DNA of 64,000 bases from JADJPO01 sp046330955 (GTDB taxonomy: Bacteria > Actinomycetota > Actinomycetes > Actinomycetales > Kineosporiaceae). The stretch covers positions 1 to 64,000 of the forward strand of contig JAXLRT010000001.1 in assembly GCA_046330955.1 (NCBI GenBank). Reading direction: 5' to 3'. The stretch's first letter is position 1, and every line of letters starts with the position of its first letter. Both the position numbers and the translations under genes were made by a program. The notes under the pieces are model-generated. The model searched no databases, was not told the DNA's origin, and saw only the letters and a program-made list of their open reading frames with translations. Positions 49,852-59,195 of the stretch are shown piece by piece.

Positions 49852-51999
49852 CTACGCGGTCGTTGTGGGCTCTTTGCGCGGAGTCGGTGCCCACCAGGCA
49901 CGCCCCGATCGCAGGTCGACCGACACCGGGTGAGCGCTGCGCTGCGTCGGCCAGGACGCCGCGGCCCGCTCCGGCGAGGCGACGCCCGCGGGCATCGGCA
50001 CCCGGGGCCGCCGGTCGCTCGCCTGGTGCGCCGCCTGCGCCGCCTCCAGGACGTCGGTGATCTCGCGCCCGATGAGCTCGTGCCGCTCCAGCAGCGCATC
50101 CCGCAGCGCCTCGACCAGGTGCCGGTTCTCCACCAGCAACCCGACCGCACGCTCCTTCTGGGCCGCCAGCAGGCCCTCGACCATGCGCCGTCCCTCGCCG
50201 TCACCGAGCACCCGGCCGACCAGGCCCGGGTCACCGAACGCCGAGCCCTGCACCGCGCCGAACGAGATCAGCGTGTCCGACATGCCGGCCTGCCCGACCA
50301 TCTGCGCCGCGACGTTCGTGGCGTAGGTCAGGTCACCGGCCGGGCCGGTGGAGATGTCACCGAAGAACAGCTCCTCGGCCACCTGGCCGCCGAAGGCGAT
50401 GCACATCAACGCCTCCAGTTCGCTGCGCGAGCGGGTGTAGACATCGGCCGTGTCACCGTGCGCCAGCAGGCCCAGGGCCTCGGCGCGCTTGACGATGGTC
50501 AGCACCTCGAGCCGGCGCTGCGGGGCCACCAGCCAGGCGAGCGTGGCGTGGCCGGCCTCGTGGGTGGCGATCAGGTTCTTCTCGTGTTCGGTGTAGCCGA
50601 CGGGCTGGCCGAGGCCGACCTCGATGACCATCCGCGCCCGCTCCAGGTCGGCCCAGTTGAGACCGTCCCCACCGCGCCGGATGGCGTTGATCAGCGCCTC
50701 GTCCAGCAGATGCTCCAACATCACCGGGGTATAACCCTGCGTGATACCCGCCAGCGCATCGCGACGCTCGTCGTCGTCCATCTCGTTCTCGTGCGCCTTG
50801 CGCGCCAGGAAGTGGTCGACCAGCTCGCGCCGTCCGGCGTGGTCCGGCACCGAGAACACCAGGCGGCGGTCGAACCGGCCCGGGCGCAGCAGTGCCGGGT
50901 CCAGGCCGTCGGCCCGGTTGGTGGCCGCGATCACCAGCACCTCGGGGGCCTCGGTACGCGGCCGCGGGATCTGCCGCGAGGCCGGCAACAACGTGTTGAT
51001 CGCATCGATCACGACACTGCGCATCCGCTCACCGACGGTCGGGGTGTCGAACGACTGCATCTGCACCAGCAGTTCGTTGACCACCCCGCCGACACCCTCG
51101 CTGGTCATCGAGCGGTGGACGACGCCCCCCGCCGCACTCACGGCCGTGGCGGCGTACATCGCCGGCAGGCCGGTGAGCCCACCACAGTCCAGGGCCGACA
51201 GAGCGGACATGCCCGCGACGGCCCTGCTCGCCCCGCCGGGTGTCATCGCAGCGCCCGAGTGGGCCACCGCGGGCATGCCGCCCCGCGTCATCGCGATCGC
51301 GTCGATCTCCTCGATGAAGGCGATCGCCCCACCCTCGGCCCGGGCGGCCTTGCGCAGCGCGGTGAAGAAGGCACGGATCTTGCGTGAGGTGGCGCCGTAG
51401 AACATCGACTGGAACGAGGTGGCCGAGACGAACAGGAAGGGCACCCCGGCCTCGGCGGCCATCGCCTTGGCCATGTGCGTCTTGCCGGTTCCGGGCGGAC
51501 CCTCGAAGAGCAGGCCACGCCGCGGGCTGCCGCCCATGTCCCGCCGGAAGGTGCGGGCCGACAGGAACAGCTCGAGCGAGCGCTTCACGTCCTCGGTCAC
51601 CGGGGCCAGGCCCTTGACGTCCTCGAACCGGACGTCGAGCTGCTCGGGTCGGTAGACCAGGTGCGGCGAGCGGCCGGCGAAGACGTAGCTGCCGAGGGTG
51701 GCGGCGATCATCGCGGCGAAGAAGATGCCGGTCATCAGGTAGATCGGGTCCACCGTCGGCATGGTGGGCAGCACATGGTCGGCGGTGACCAGCCGGTAGG
51801 CCACCCAGGCCAGGACGACGCCCAGCCCGGCCAGCAGCCGCAGCACCCGGCGGCGCCGGCGACGCTCGCGCATCCGGGCGACGTCCGTGATCAGCGGGCG
51901 GATCGCCCCCGAGGAACCGGCCGGCATGACCACCGGGGTCGCCGCGCTGCCGGTGATCACGGTGGGTGCCTGCGTCTCGTCCACGGTGTGCCTGCCCAT
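49852..51999 (-). CDS. Divergent FtsH-like membrane AAA+ metalloprotease
   Basis: A 715-residue protein with two membrane helices (about 52-72 and 86-107), an AAA+ domain and a peptidase domain. Walker A is GPPGTGKT at 167-174 and the arginine-finger region is AATNRADGLDPALLRPGRFD. The zinc site is HEAGH at 480-484 with Asp556 in GPAGDL. Walker B reads IAFIEEID (226-233), with Glu where FtsH has Asp. Two inserts of about 65 residues (238-303) and 35 residues (319-353) flank the pore-side region. It is probably a second, specialised FtsH; whether ATP turnover is normal is open. Confidence 0.85.
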   Translation of the reverse strand: MGRHTVDETQAPTVITGSAATPVVMPAGSSGAIRPLITDVARMRERRRRRRVLRLLAGLGVVLAWVAYRLVTADHVLPTMPTVDPIYLMTGIFFAAMIAATLGSYVFAGRSPHLVYRPEQLDVRFEDVKGLAPVTEDVKRSLELFLSARTFRRDMGGSPRRGLLFEGPPGTGKTHMAKAMAAEAGVPFLFVSATSFQSMFYGATSRKIRAFFTALRKAARAEGGAIAFIEEIDAIAMTRGGMPAVAHSGAAMTPGGASRAVAGMSALSALDCGGLTGLPAMYAATAVSAAGGVVHRSMTSEGVGGVVNELLVQMQSFDTPTVGERMRSVVIDAINTLLPASRQIPRPRTEAPEVLVIAATNRADGLDPALLRPGRFDRRLVFSVPDHAGRRELVDHFLARKAHENEMDDDERRDALAGITQGYTPVMLEHLLDEALINAIRRGGDGLNWADLERARMVIEVGLGQPVGYTEHEKNLIATHEAGHATLAWLVAPQRRLEVLTIVKRAEALGLLAHGDTADVYTRSRSELEALMCIAFGGQVAEELFFGDISTGPAGDLTYATNVAAQMVGQAGMSDTLISFGAVQGSAFGDPGLVGRVLGDGEGRRMVEGLLAAQKERAVGLLVENRHLVEALRDALLERHELIGREITDVLEAAQAAHQASDRRPRVPMPAGVASPERAAASWPTQRSAHPVSVDLRSGRAWWAPTPRKEPTTTA

Positions 52000-52115
52000 G
52001 TCACTCCCGGTCTCGCTCCGCCCGGTAGGTGATTACCGGTAGTGACGATATTGGGGTCGCGGCAGCCTTTGGTGCCAGCTCGAATACTCTCGGTCACCCA
52101 CCTGATGGCACGGAT

Positions 52116-53024
52116 TCACTCAGACAGATCATCACCATCGAGGCCGGCGAAGAGGTCGATGAGCGGCTCGCCGTCCGGCAATGGGCCGCCCTGGGCGAGG
52201 TGGTAGTACTCGATCGGGGCGATCAGCTGGCCCAGGTCGTTGCTCAGCGCGAAGAAGGGCCGCTGCACGCTCACCTGGGTGGCGTGGGCTCGCAGCGCCG
52301 CCGCCTTGCGATCCAGCACGGCATGCCCGTCGATCAGCGCGCTGACCTGGTCGTCCGCGACGACCCCGGGGGACGGCGCGTCGTCCGGCCAGGCAGCGAA
52401 CGGATTGTCCGGTTCAGCGAGCCGCACCCGCTCGGCCGCCATGGCCGAGGCCGGCACCACGATCCAGTACACCCGCGCCACCGGCCATCGGGCCAGCTCT
52501 ACGGCACGCATCGTCACCCGGTGGGCCTGCACGTGATCGGGGTGCCCGTAGCCCCCGCTCGGGTCGTACGTGATCACCGCCTGCGGCCGGACCTCGTCGA
52601 TCACCGCCGCCAGCAGCTCCGCGGCCAGGTCGACGTCCGCCAGGGCGAAGGCGCCCGCAACGACGTCCTCGGGCAGCACCACGCCGCCCGCGCCGTCCAG
52701 GGCCATGCCGGAATCGAGGAACCGCACCCCGGACGCCGCCCCGAGGAATCGGTGATCGCTCACCCCGAGTTCGCGCATCGCCGCGGCCAGCTCACCCTCG
52801 CGATGAGCCCCCAGCGCGGCCCCGCTGAGGTGCGCCAGCTGCGGCGGGATCACCTCGCCCTGCTCACCCCGGGTGCAGGTCACCAGGCAGACGTGTGCCC
52901 CGGTGGCGGCATGGTGGCCCATCGTGGCGCCCGTGGTGATGGTCTCGTCGTCCGGGTGGGCGTGCACCAGCAGCAGCCGACGTTTCGGAACGAGGCCCGC
53001 GCCGGCTGGATCGGGGAGTGTCAT
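52116..53024 (-). CDS. mshB: N-acetyl-myo-inosityl-glucosaminide deacetylase (mycothiol synthesis)
   Basis: A 302-residue zinc deacetylase of the LmbE/PIG-L family that makes GlcN-Ins for mycothiol, the actinobacterial thiol. Zinc ligands are His23 and Asp26 in AHPDDE and His164 in GHPDHV; TCTRGEQGEV and TYDPSGGYG also match MshB. MshB is preferred over Mca because of the RFLDSGM region and the neighbourhood. The ATG overlaps the dppF stop by four bases, so mshB is the last gene of the peptide-transporter operon. The start is chosen by homology. Confidence 0.85.
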   Translation of the reverse strand: MTLPDPAGAGLVPKRRLLLVHAHPDDETITTGATMGHHAATGAHVCLVTCTRGEQGEVIPPQLAHLSGAALGAHREGELAAAMRELGVSDHRFLGAASGVRFLDSGMALDGAGGVVLPEDVVAGAFALADVDLAAELLAAVIDEVRPQAVITYDPSGGYGHPDHVQAHRVTMRAVELARWPVARVYWIVVPASAMAAERVRLAEPDNPFAAWPDDAPSPGVVADDQVSALIDGHAVLDRKAAALRAHATQVSVQRPFFALSNDLGQLIAPIEYYHLAQGGPLPDGEPLIDLFAGLDGDDLSE

Positions 53025-54130
53025 TCCGCCGTGGTGTCGTCCCGGGGCGGCGCGGACACGGTGTCGTCGATGGTCGGGATGAACGAGACCTTGTCGGCCT
53101 TCGGTTCGGGGAAGTGGCACGCCACCTGGTGACCCGGCTCGAGCGCCACCAGGGGCGGCACCTCGGCGGCGCACTTCTCCTCCGCCTTCCAGCACCGGGT
53201 GCGGAACACACACCCGGATGGCGGGTTGGCCGGCGAGGGCAGATCCCCTTGCAGCCGAATCCGTTCCACCTTCGCGGTGAACGCGGGATCGGGAACCGGG
53301 ACGGCCGAGAGCAACGCCTTGGTGTAGGGGTGACGCGGCGACTCGTACAGCGTGTCGCGGTCGGTGTTCTCCATGATCTTGCCCAGGTACATCACGACCA
53401 CCCGGTCGGAGATGTGCCGGACGACGGACAGGTCGTGGGCGATGAAGATGTAGGCCATCTGCTGCTCGGCCTGGATGTCCTCGAGCAAGTTGACCACCTG
53501 CGCCTGGATCGAGACGTCCAGCGCCGAGACCGGCTCGTCACACACGATGAGCTGCGGCCGCAGGGCGATCGCCCGGGCCACCCCGATGCGCTGCCGCTGC
53601 CCGCCGGAGAACTCGTGCGGGTAGCGGTTGTAGTGCTCGGGGTTCAGCCCGACGCGCGCCATGAGTTCCTGGACGGCGGCCTTGACCCCACCGGGCGGCT
53701 TGACCTTCTGGATGACGAAGGGTGCACCGACGATCTCACCCACGCTGTGCCGGGGGTTGAGCGAGCCGTAGGGGTCCTGGAAGACCATCTGCATCTCGCG
53801 GCGCAACCGCTGCAGGTCGCCACCGGTGACCGAGGTGATGTCCTGACCGGCGAACTCGATGGTGCCGCTGGTGGGGTCGAGCAGGCGCAGCATGGTGCGT
53901 CCGGCGGTGGACTTGCCACACCCCGACTCCCCTACCAGGCCCACGGTCTGGCCGCGGCTCACCTCGAGGCTGATGCCGTCGACCGCCTTGACCGGGTCGT
54001 CCGGCAGCCGGATGATCCCCGGCTTCTTCACCGGGAAGTGCTTCTTCAGGTCGGTGACCTTCAGCAGGGTCTCGCCGACCTCGACCCGGGGGGCACCGCT
54101 CAGCTCGGCAACACTCTCGGTGGCGCTCAC
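53021..54130 (-). CDS. dppF: Peptide ABC transporter ATP-binding protein DppF
   Basis: A 369-residue ATPase with Walker A GESGCGKST at 67-75, signature FSGGQRQRIGVARAIAL, and Walker B LIVCDEPVSALDVS. It carries the oligopeptide/dipeptide C-terminal extension with cysteines (CVFRTRCWKAEEKCAAEVPP), which in relatives can hold a cluster. With DppD it energises the DppB/DppC channel. The ATG overlaps the dppD stop (ATGA). Confidence 0.9.
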   Translation of the reverse strand: MSATESVAELSGAPRVEVGETLLKVTDLKKHFPVKKPGIIRLPDDPVKAVDGISLEVSRGQTVGLVGESGCGKSTAGRTMLRLLDPTSGTIEFAGQDITSVTGGDLQRLRREMQMVFQDPYGSLNPRHSVGEIVGAPFVIQKVKPPGGVKAAVQELMARVGLNPEHYNRYPHEFSGGQRQRIGVARAIALRPQLIVCDEPVSALDVSIQAQVVNLLEDIQAEQQMAYIFIAHDLSVVRHISDRVVVMYLGKIMENTDRDTLYESPRHPYTKALLSAVPVPDPAFTAKVERIRLQGDLPSPANPPSGCVFRTRCWKAEEKCAAEVPPLVALEPGHQVACHFPEPKADKVSFIPTIDDTVSAPPRDDTTAE

Positions 54131-55236
54131 TCGGGCTCACCACTTTCCTCGGGGCGGAAGGCCGCGGCGTCCTGCTCGGCACCACTGCCACGGAACTCCA
54201 GCCGGGCGCGGTCCAGGGCCGTGAGGAAGCAGCGCGCCTCCTGACCGCCCCCCACCGAGACCAGCTCCGGCACCTCCTGCCGGCACCGGTCGTCGGGGAC
54301 CTCGGACCGGTGGGCACACCGCGGGTTGAAGGCACAACCCGACGGCAGGTTGATCAACGAGGGCGGACTGCCCGGGATCGGGTCGAGGGCGGCTTGTCGC
54401 GCCTGATCCAGCCGCGGCATCGAGTTGAGCAGGCCCACCGTGTACGGGTGCTGCGGGCGGTAGAACACGTCGTTGACGGTGCCCTTCTCGACCGCCTTGC
54501 CGCCGTACATGACCATGATGTCGTTGGCCATCCGGGCCACCACGCCGAGGTCGTGGGTGATCAGGATGATCGCCGACCCGAACTCGCGCTGCAGGTCCAT
54601 CATCAGGTCGAGGATCTGCGCCTGCACGGTCACGTCGAGCGCCGTCGTGGGCTCGTCGGCGATCAGGAGCCTGGGGTCGTTGATCAACGCCATGGCGATC
54701 ATGGCGCGCTGGCGCATCCCGCCGGAGAACTCGTGCGGGTACTGGTCGATCCGCTTGGTGGGGTTGGGGATACCGACCCGGCCCAGCATGTCGACGGTGC
54801 GGGCCCGGGCCTGCGCCTTGCTGACGTTGTTGTGCACCCGGTAGGCCTCGACGATCTGATTGCCCACCGTGTAGTACGGGTGCAGCGCCGACAGCGGGTC
54901 CTGGAACACCATGGCGATGTCCTTGCCCCGCAGCTTGCGCAGCTCGTCGTCCGGCAGCAGCAGCAGGTCGTCGTCCCCCAGCCGGATCTGCCCAGTGACC
55001 TTCGCCCGCGTGCCGCGGTGCAGGCCGAGGATCGCCTGGCTGGTGACCGACTTGCCCGAGCCGGACTCGCCGACGATGCCCAGGGTCTTGCCACCGAACA
55101 GGTCGAACGACATCCCGTCGACGGCCTTGACCAGGCCGTCCTCGGTCGGGAAGTGCACCCTCAGGTCACGAACCGACAGCACCGGGTCACCCGGGCGGCC
55201 GGTGGGCGCCGGCGAGGCGAGTGTCTCTGCGGTCAT
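54127..55236 (-). CDS. dppD: Peptide ABC transporter ATP-binding protein DppD
   Basis: A 369-residue ATPase partner of DppF: Walker A GESGSGKS at 56-63, signature FSGGMRQRAMIAMAL, Walker B LLIADEPTTALDVT. The C-terminal extension has CAFNPRCAHRSEVPDDRCRQ. It begins nine bases after dppB, within the same operon. Confidence 0.9.
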   Translation of the reverse strand: MTAETLASPAPTGRPGDPVLSVRDLRVHFPTEDGLVKAVDGMSFDLFGGKTLGIVGESGSGKSVTSQAILGLHRGTRAKVTGQIRLGDDDLLLLPDDELRKLRGKDIAMVFQDPLSALHPYYTVGNQIVEAYRVHNNVSKAQARARTVDMLGRVGIPNPTKRIDQYPHEFSGGMRQRAMIAMALINDPRLLIADEPTTALDVTVQAQILDLMMDLQREFGSAIILITHDLGVVARMANDIMVMYGGKAVEKGTVNDVFYRPQHPYTVGLLNSMPRLDQARQAALDPIPGSPPSLINLPSGCAFNPRCAHRSEVPDDRCRQEVPELVSVGGGQEARCFLTALDRARLEFRGSGAEQDAAAFRPEESGEPE

Positions 55237-55245
55237 CGAACCCTC

Positions 55246-56256
55246 CTAGGCCAGCTTCACGCGTGGGTCGATGAAGGCGTACAGCACGTCGACGATGATG
55301 TTGGCCAGGATGACGAACGCGGCCAGCAGGACGACGATGCCGACCGTCATCGGCAGGTCCCATTCCCGCGCCGACTGCACGGCGAGCTTGCCGAGGCCGT
55401 CGTAGTTGAAGACCTGCTCGGTGATGATCGCCCCGCCCAGCAGACCGGCCAGATCCAGGCCGGCGATGGTGGCGATCGGGGTCAGGGCGGCCCGCATGGT
55501 GTGCTTGAAGAGGATGCGTGACGGCGAGAGCCCCTTGGCCTTGGCCGTGCGCAGATAGTCCTCACTCAGCGACTCGAGCACGAACGCCCGGGTCAGGCGG
55601 ACGTAGCCGGCGGCGTAGAACAACGCCAACGTCAACGCCGGCAGCACCAGTCCCTGGAGCCAGAGACCGGGCCCGTCCGCGAACGGGGTGTACGTCGGGA
55701 TGGGCACGACCTGACTCTTCAGGGCCAGGAAGATGTAGAGCGACAAGCCGATGAAGAACGTGGGGAACGCATAGAAGATCAGAGCAAAGGCGACGATGCC
55801 CCGGTCGATGATTCGGCCCTTGAACAGGGCGGCGACCACGCCACCGGTCAACCCCATGACCATCCACAGGACGAACGCGGCGAAGGCCAGGGACGCCGAG
55901 ATGGGGATCTTCTGTTTCAGCACCGAGGTCACGGTCGCAGCCGCCAGCGGTGAGTACCCCAGGCAGGGAGCGTCGCACCGGGCGACGGTCTCCGGCGCCT
56001 TGGCCTTCAACTCCGGGTCGTCGGGGAAGTCGCGCCCCACGGCGATGCCCTTCACGAAGTTGCCCCACTGCACCGGCCACGGCTTGTCGTAGCCCAGGGC
56101 CTTGCGGTTCTGCTCGATCAGCTCGGGGGTGCAGTTCTTGCCGCAGGTGAACTTGGCCGGGTCGGGGCCCGAGAAGAAGAGCGCGAAGGTCAGGAAGCTC
56201 ATCACGAGCAGCAGGACGAGCCCGATCGCCAGCCGACGGATCACGTAAGCAACCAT
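55246..56256 (-). CDS. dppB: Peptide ABC transporter permease DppB
   Basis: A 336-residue permease with about six helices, opening VIRRLAIGLVLLLVMSFLTF as in DppB/OppB. A large extracytoplasmic loop at about 35-110 holds several cysteines (KFTCGKNCTPE, ARCDAPCLG), which could form disulfides. The ATPase-contact loop includes YLRTAKAKGLSPSRILFKHT. Confidence 0.9.
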   Translation of the reverse strand: MVAYVIRRLAIGLVLLLVMSFLTFALFFSGPDPAKFTCGKNCTPELIEQNRKALGYDKPWPVQWGNFVKGIAVGRDFPDDPELKAKAPETVARCDAPCLGYSPLAAATVTSVLKQKIPISASLAFAAFVLWMVMGLTGGVVAALFKGRIIDRGIVAFALIFYAFPTFFIGLSLYIFLALKSQVVPIPTYTPFADGPGLWLQGLVLPALTLALFYAAGYVRLTRAFVLESLSEDYLRTAKAKGLSPSRILFKHTMRAALTPIATIAGLDLAGLLGGAIITEQVFNYDGLGKLAVQSAREWDLPMTVGIVVLLAAFVILANIIVDVLYAFIDPRVKLA

Positions 56257-56322
56257 GTGTGTTCAGCCCGGTCGGGCTGTCGCTCCTCTCACAGGCTCAG
56301 GCATCAGAGCAGCCGATTCGCA

Positions 56323-56362
56323 GGTGGTGGGCAGACAGTCCAGGGACTGCCTGCCCACCACC
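56323..56362 (-). terminator. Hairpin between the peptide-binding protein and dppB
   Basis: Two 19-base arms (56323-56341 and 56344-56362) pair with a single mismatch and a very tight loop. It lies 34 bases downstream of the binding-protein stop. Such hairpins behind the first, abundant component of ABC operons commonly stall or trim the message so that binding protein is made in excess over permease. Confidence 0.7.
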
Positions 56363-56395
56363 CGTGCGATGCGGCCTTACTTCAGACGTGCCGTG

Positions 56396-58129
56396 TTACT
56401 TCGCGACGCCGACGGCACCGAGGTCGACGTACATGTTGGTCGCCGGGCTGTTGCTGTACCCGGTCACCTTGGAGCCATACAGGAAGTAGAACTTCGTGAT
56501 GTCCAAGGGGATGTACGCGACGTCCTCACCGAGCTTGGCGTCGATCTTGGCGTAGGCCTCGGCCTGAGCGTTGACGTCGGCCATCTTCGCGGCCTCGTCG
56601 AGCATCTTGTTGACCTCGTCGCTCTTGTAGTTGCCGTAGTCCTGCCCGTTCGACTTGGCGGTCAGGTTGATCCGCGAGTCGAACAGCGGCGGGATCACGG
56701 TCGAGATCGCCGGCCAGTCAGCACCCCAGCCACCCCAGACCACGTCGGACTTGTTGTTCGACGGGTTCTGGACGATGTCGTAGTAGGTCTCGGTCAGCGG
56801 GTCGAGGGTGACCTTGAAACCGGCCTTGTCCCAGGTGTCCTTCAGCGCAGCGAACGCGTTGTCGCTGGTGGGGGTACCACCCTGGTAGGTGACGGTGATC
56901 GGGTACGGCATCGGCACGCCGGCCTCGGTGAGCAGCTTCTTGGCGCCCTCGACGTCACCGGAGTCCGGCGCGGTGAACGCCGGGTTGTCCTTGTAGCCGA
57001 CCAGGGCCGGGCTGACGATCGACTTGGCCGGCTTGGCCACCTTGTCGCCACCCTCGGCCGCGATGTAGCCCGAACGGTTGGTCGACATGGCCAGCGCCTT
57101 GCGAACCTTCAGGTCCTTCATCCGGTTGAAGTTCGGCAGCAGGTAGTTGGTGAACGGCGACTCGGGGTTGGCCGAGCGCTCGGCCACCGGGCCGACCACC
57201 TTGTTGAAGAACGCCGCCGGAATCTGGCGGTCGGTGACCGCGAACTTGTCGTTGCCGCTGTCGGCGATCAGGCGCTGGGCGATGATCTCGTTGGTCAGAC
57301 CCTCGACGAAGACGATCTTGTCCGGCAGCGCCTTGCGGTTGCCGTCGGTCTTCGGGTCGTAGTTCTCGTTGCGGACGAACGTGCCGCCCTTGTCCTTCTG
57401 CCAGGTGCCCTCGAGCTTGTAGGGACCGGTGGAGAAGACGGCGTAGTTCGACTGGGCGCCCTTGTCCTGGTCGGCCCGGTACGGGTCGAAGGTACGCAGC
57501 GAGGCGATCGCCAGCGGGAAGTCCGGCCACGGCTTGTTGAACCGGTACGTGATGGTCTTGCCGTCACAGGTGACGGCCTTGTCGAAGTCCGCCTGGCCTT
57601 CCTTCTTGTACGGGCCGTTGTAGATGGCCGCGCCGTCCTTCTGCGGGACGTCGAGGTAGGCGAGCTGGTAGTTCGGGCCACCGGTGATCACGTCGACGGC
57701 GAACGAGCGCGAGAAGCCGTACTTCAGGTCCTCACACGTGACGTCCTTGCCGTCCTGCCACTTGATGCCGTCCTTGAGCGTGAACGACCACTTCTTGCCG
57801 CCGTCCTCCGACTTACCGGTGTCGGTGGCCATGTCCGCGATCGGGGTGACGGCCTTCTTGGGGTCGTCGGTCACCGGGAACTGCACCAGGCTGCGGTAGA
57901 CCAACCGGCTCAGGTCGGCCAGGTCACGACCGATGTAGGTGCGCTGCGGGTCGAGGTGCTCCGAGGGACGCTTGGTCAGGTAATACAGCGTCCCGCCCGC
58001 GGCAGCAGACCCTCCCGAGGCAGAAGAGGAACTGGAGCTTCCTGTCGAGCCGCCCGAACCGCAGGCGGCCACCGTCAGTGCGACGGCGGCTGCGATCGTG
58101 GCCGCCGACGCCCTCGTCTTGTGGGTCAT
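56396..58129 (-). CDS. dppA: Peptide-binding lipoprotein (family 5) DppA
   Basis: A 577-residue substrate-binding protein. The signal peptide ends in VAAC (lipid-modified Cys23), followed by a Gly/Ser linker. Family 5 features are LDPQRTYIGRDLADLSRLVY, WSFTLKDGIKWQDGKDVTCE, YSTGPY-like FSTGPYKLEGTW and WGGWGADWPA. Peptides are the expected ligand, though family members also bind nickel or sugars. AAGGAGA is just before the ATG. Many AAG, AAC and TAC codons suggest high expression. It lies between dppC and dppB. Confidence 0.9.
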   Translation of the reverse strand: MTHKTRASAATIAAAVALTVAACGSGGSTGSSSSSSASGGSAAAGGTLYYLTKRPSEHLDPQRTYIGRDLADLSRLVYRSLVQFPVTDDPKKAVTPIADMATDTGKSEDGGKKWSFTLKDGIKWQDGKDVTCEDLKYGFSRSFAVDVITGGPNYQLAYLDVPQKDGAAIYNGPYKKEGQADFDKAVTCDGKTITYRFNKPWPDFPLAIASLRTFDPYRADQDKGAQSNYAVFSTGPYKLEGTWQKDKGGTFVRNENYDPKTDGNRKALPDKIVFVEGLTNEIIAQRLIADSGNDKFAVTDRQIPAAFFNKVVGPVAERSANPESPFTNYLLPNFNRMKDLKVRKALAMSTNRSGYIAAEGGDKVAKPAKSIVSPALVGYKDNPAFTAPDSGDVEGAKKLLTEAGVPMPYPITVTYQGGTPTSDNAFAALKDTWDKAGFKVTLDPLTETYYDIVQNPSNNKSDVVWGGWGADWPAISTVIPPLFDSRINLTAKSNGQDYGNYKSDEVNKMLDEAAKMADVNAQAEAYAKIDAKLGEDVAYIPLDITKFYFLYGSKVTGYSNSPATNMYVDLGAVGVAK

Positions 58130-58214
58130 GCACTCTCCTTAGAGTCTGTTGTACCGACGCCTCGGTGCAACGCCTGACGGCGGGTTCGCCGGCAGGAGAT
58201 CTGGGGCCGGACGG

Positions 58215-59195
58215 TCATCGTCCGGCCTTGGGGTCCAGCGCATCGCGCAGGCCATCGCCGAGCAGGTTGAAACTGACCACCAACGTCGCGATGAACAACG
58301 CCGGGAAGAGGAAGAAGGAGAAGTCGCTCTCGGCGTAGTTCGTCGACGCCGTGAGGATGTTGCCCAGGGTCGGGGTGGGCGGCTTGATACCGACTCCGAG
58401 GAAGCTCAGCGCCGCCTCGGCCGAGATGAACTGCGGCAGCACGAGGGTGAAGTAGACCAGCACCGGGGCCCAGAGATTGGGCAGCAGTTCCTTGAAGTAG
58501 ATCCGCCGATTCTTGGCGCCCAGGCTGCGCGCGGCCTCGATGTACTCCCGTTCCCGCTGGGAGAGCACCTGGCCACGGATCAGCCGGGCGAAGCTCGGCC
58601 AGCCGAACAGACCCAGCACGAGGATCTCGTACACCCCGTTGGCCACGTTACCGGCAGGGATCCCCATGGATACGAGTTGCTCGATCAGCACTCCCGACAG
58701 CGCCAGCAACATCAGCGTCTGCGGGAAGGAGAGCGTCAGGTCGACCAGTCGTGAGATCCACATGTCGGTCAGGCCACCGACATAGCCCGAGATGATCCCG
58801 AGCACGGTCCCGATGAGCACCGAGAGGATGGCCGCGCCGAGCGCGATCGACAGCGAGAAGGTGATGCCCAGGACGATCCTGGACAGCACGTCGCGACCCG
58901 TCGTCGGCTCGACCCCCAGGGGGTGCGACCAGCTCATACCTCCCTGGGCGTTGGGCAGGCCGCCGCTGATCTTGTCGATCAGGTCCTCGTGGTAGGCGTT
59001 CGGCTTCAAGATCCCTGTGGCCGACAGGAACGGCGCCGACACGGCCAGCAGCAGGAAAATCACTACCACGACCAGCGAGACCATGGTCAGCTTGTCCTTG
59101 AGCAGCCGCCGCAGGGCCAGCCGGGACAGAGACAGGCCCTCGACCGCCCTCTCGACCCGGGCCTCCGTGAAGGACTCCTGATGCGCAACGGTCAT
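58215..59195 (-). CDS. dppC: Peptide ABC transporter permease DppC
   Basis: A 326-residue permease with an N-terminal cytoplasmic arm, about six helices and the loop REYIEAARSLGAKNRRIYFK. It is the first gene of the operon, an unusual order because dppA or dppB more often leads. ATG 59195 has GGGAGG ten bases upstream; GTG 59204 lies too close to that site. Confidence 0.9.
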   Translation of the reverse strand: MTVAHQESFTEARVERAVEGLSLSRLALRRLLKDKLTMVSLVVVVIFLLLAVSAPFLSATGILKPNAYHEDLIDKISGGLPNAQGGMSWSHPLGVEPTTGRDVLSRIVLGITFSLSIALGAAILSVLIGTVLGIISGYVGGLTDMWISRLVDLTLSFPQTLMLLALSGVLIEQLVSMGIPAGNVANGVYEILVLGLFGWPSFARLIRGQVLSQREREYIEAARSLGAKNRRIYFKELLPNLWAPVLVYFTLVLPQFISAEAALSFLGVGIKPPTPTLGNILTASTNYAESDFSFFLFPALFIATLVVSFNLLGDGLRDALDPKAGR

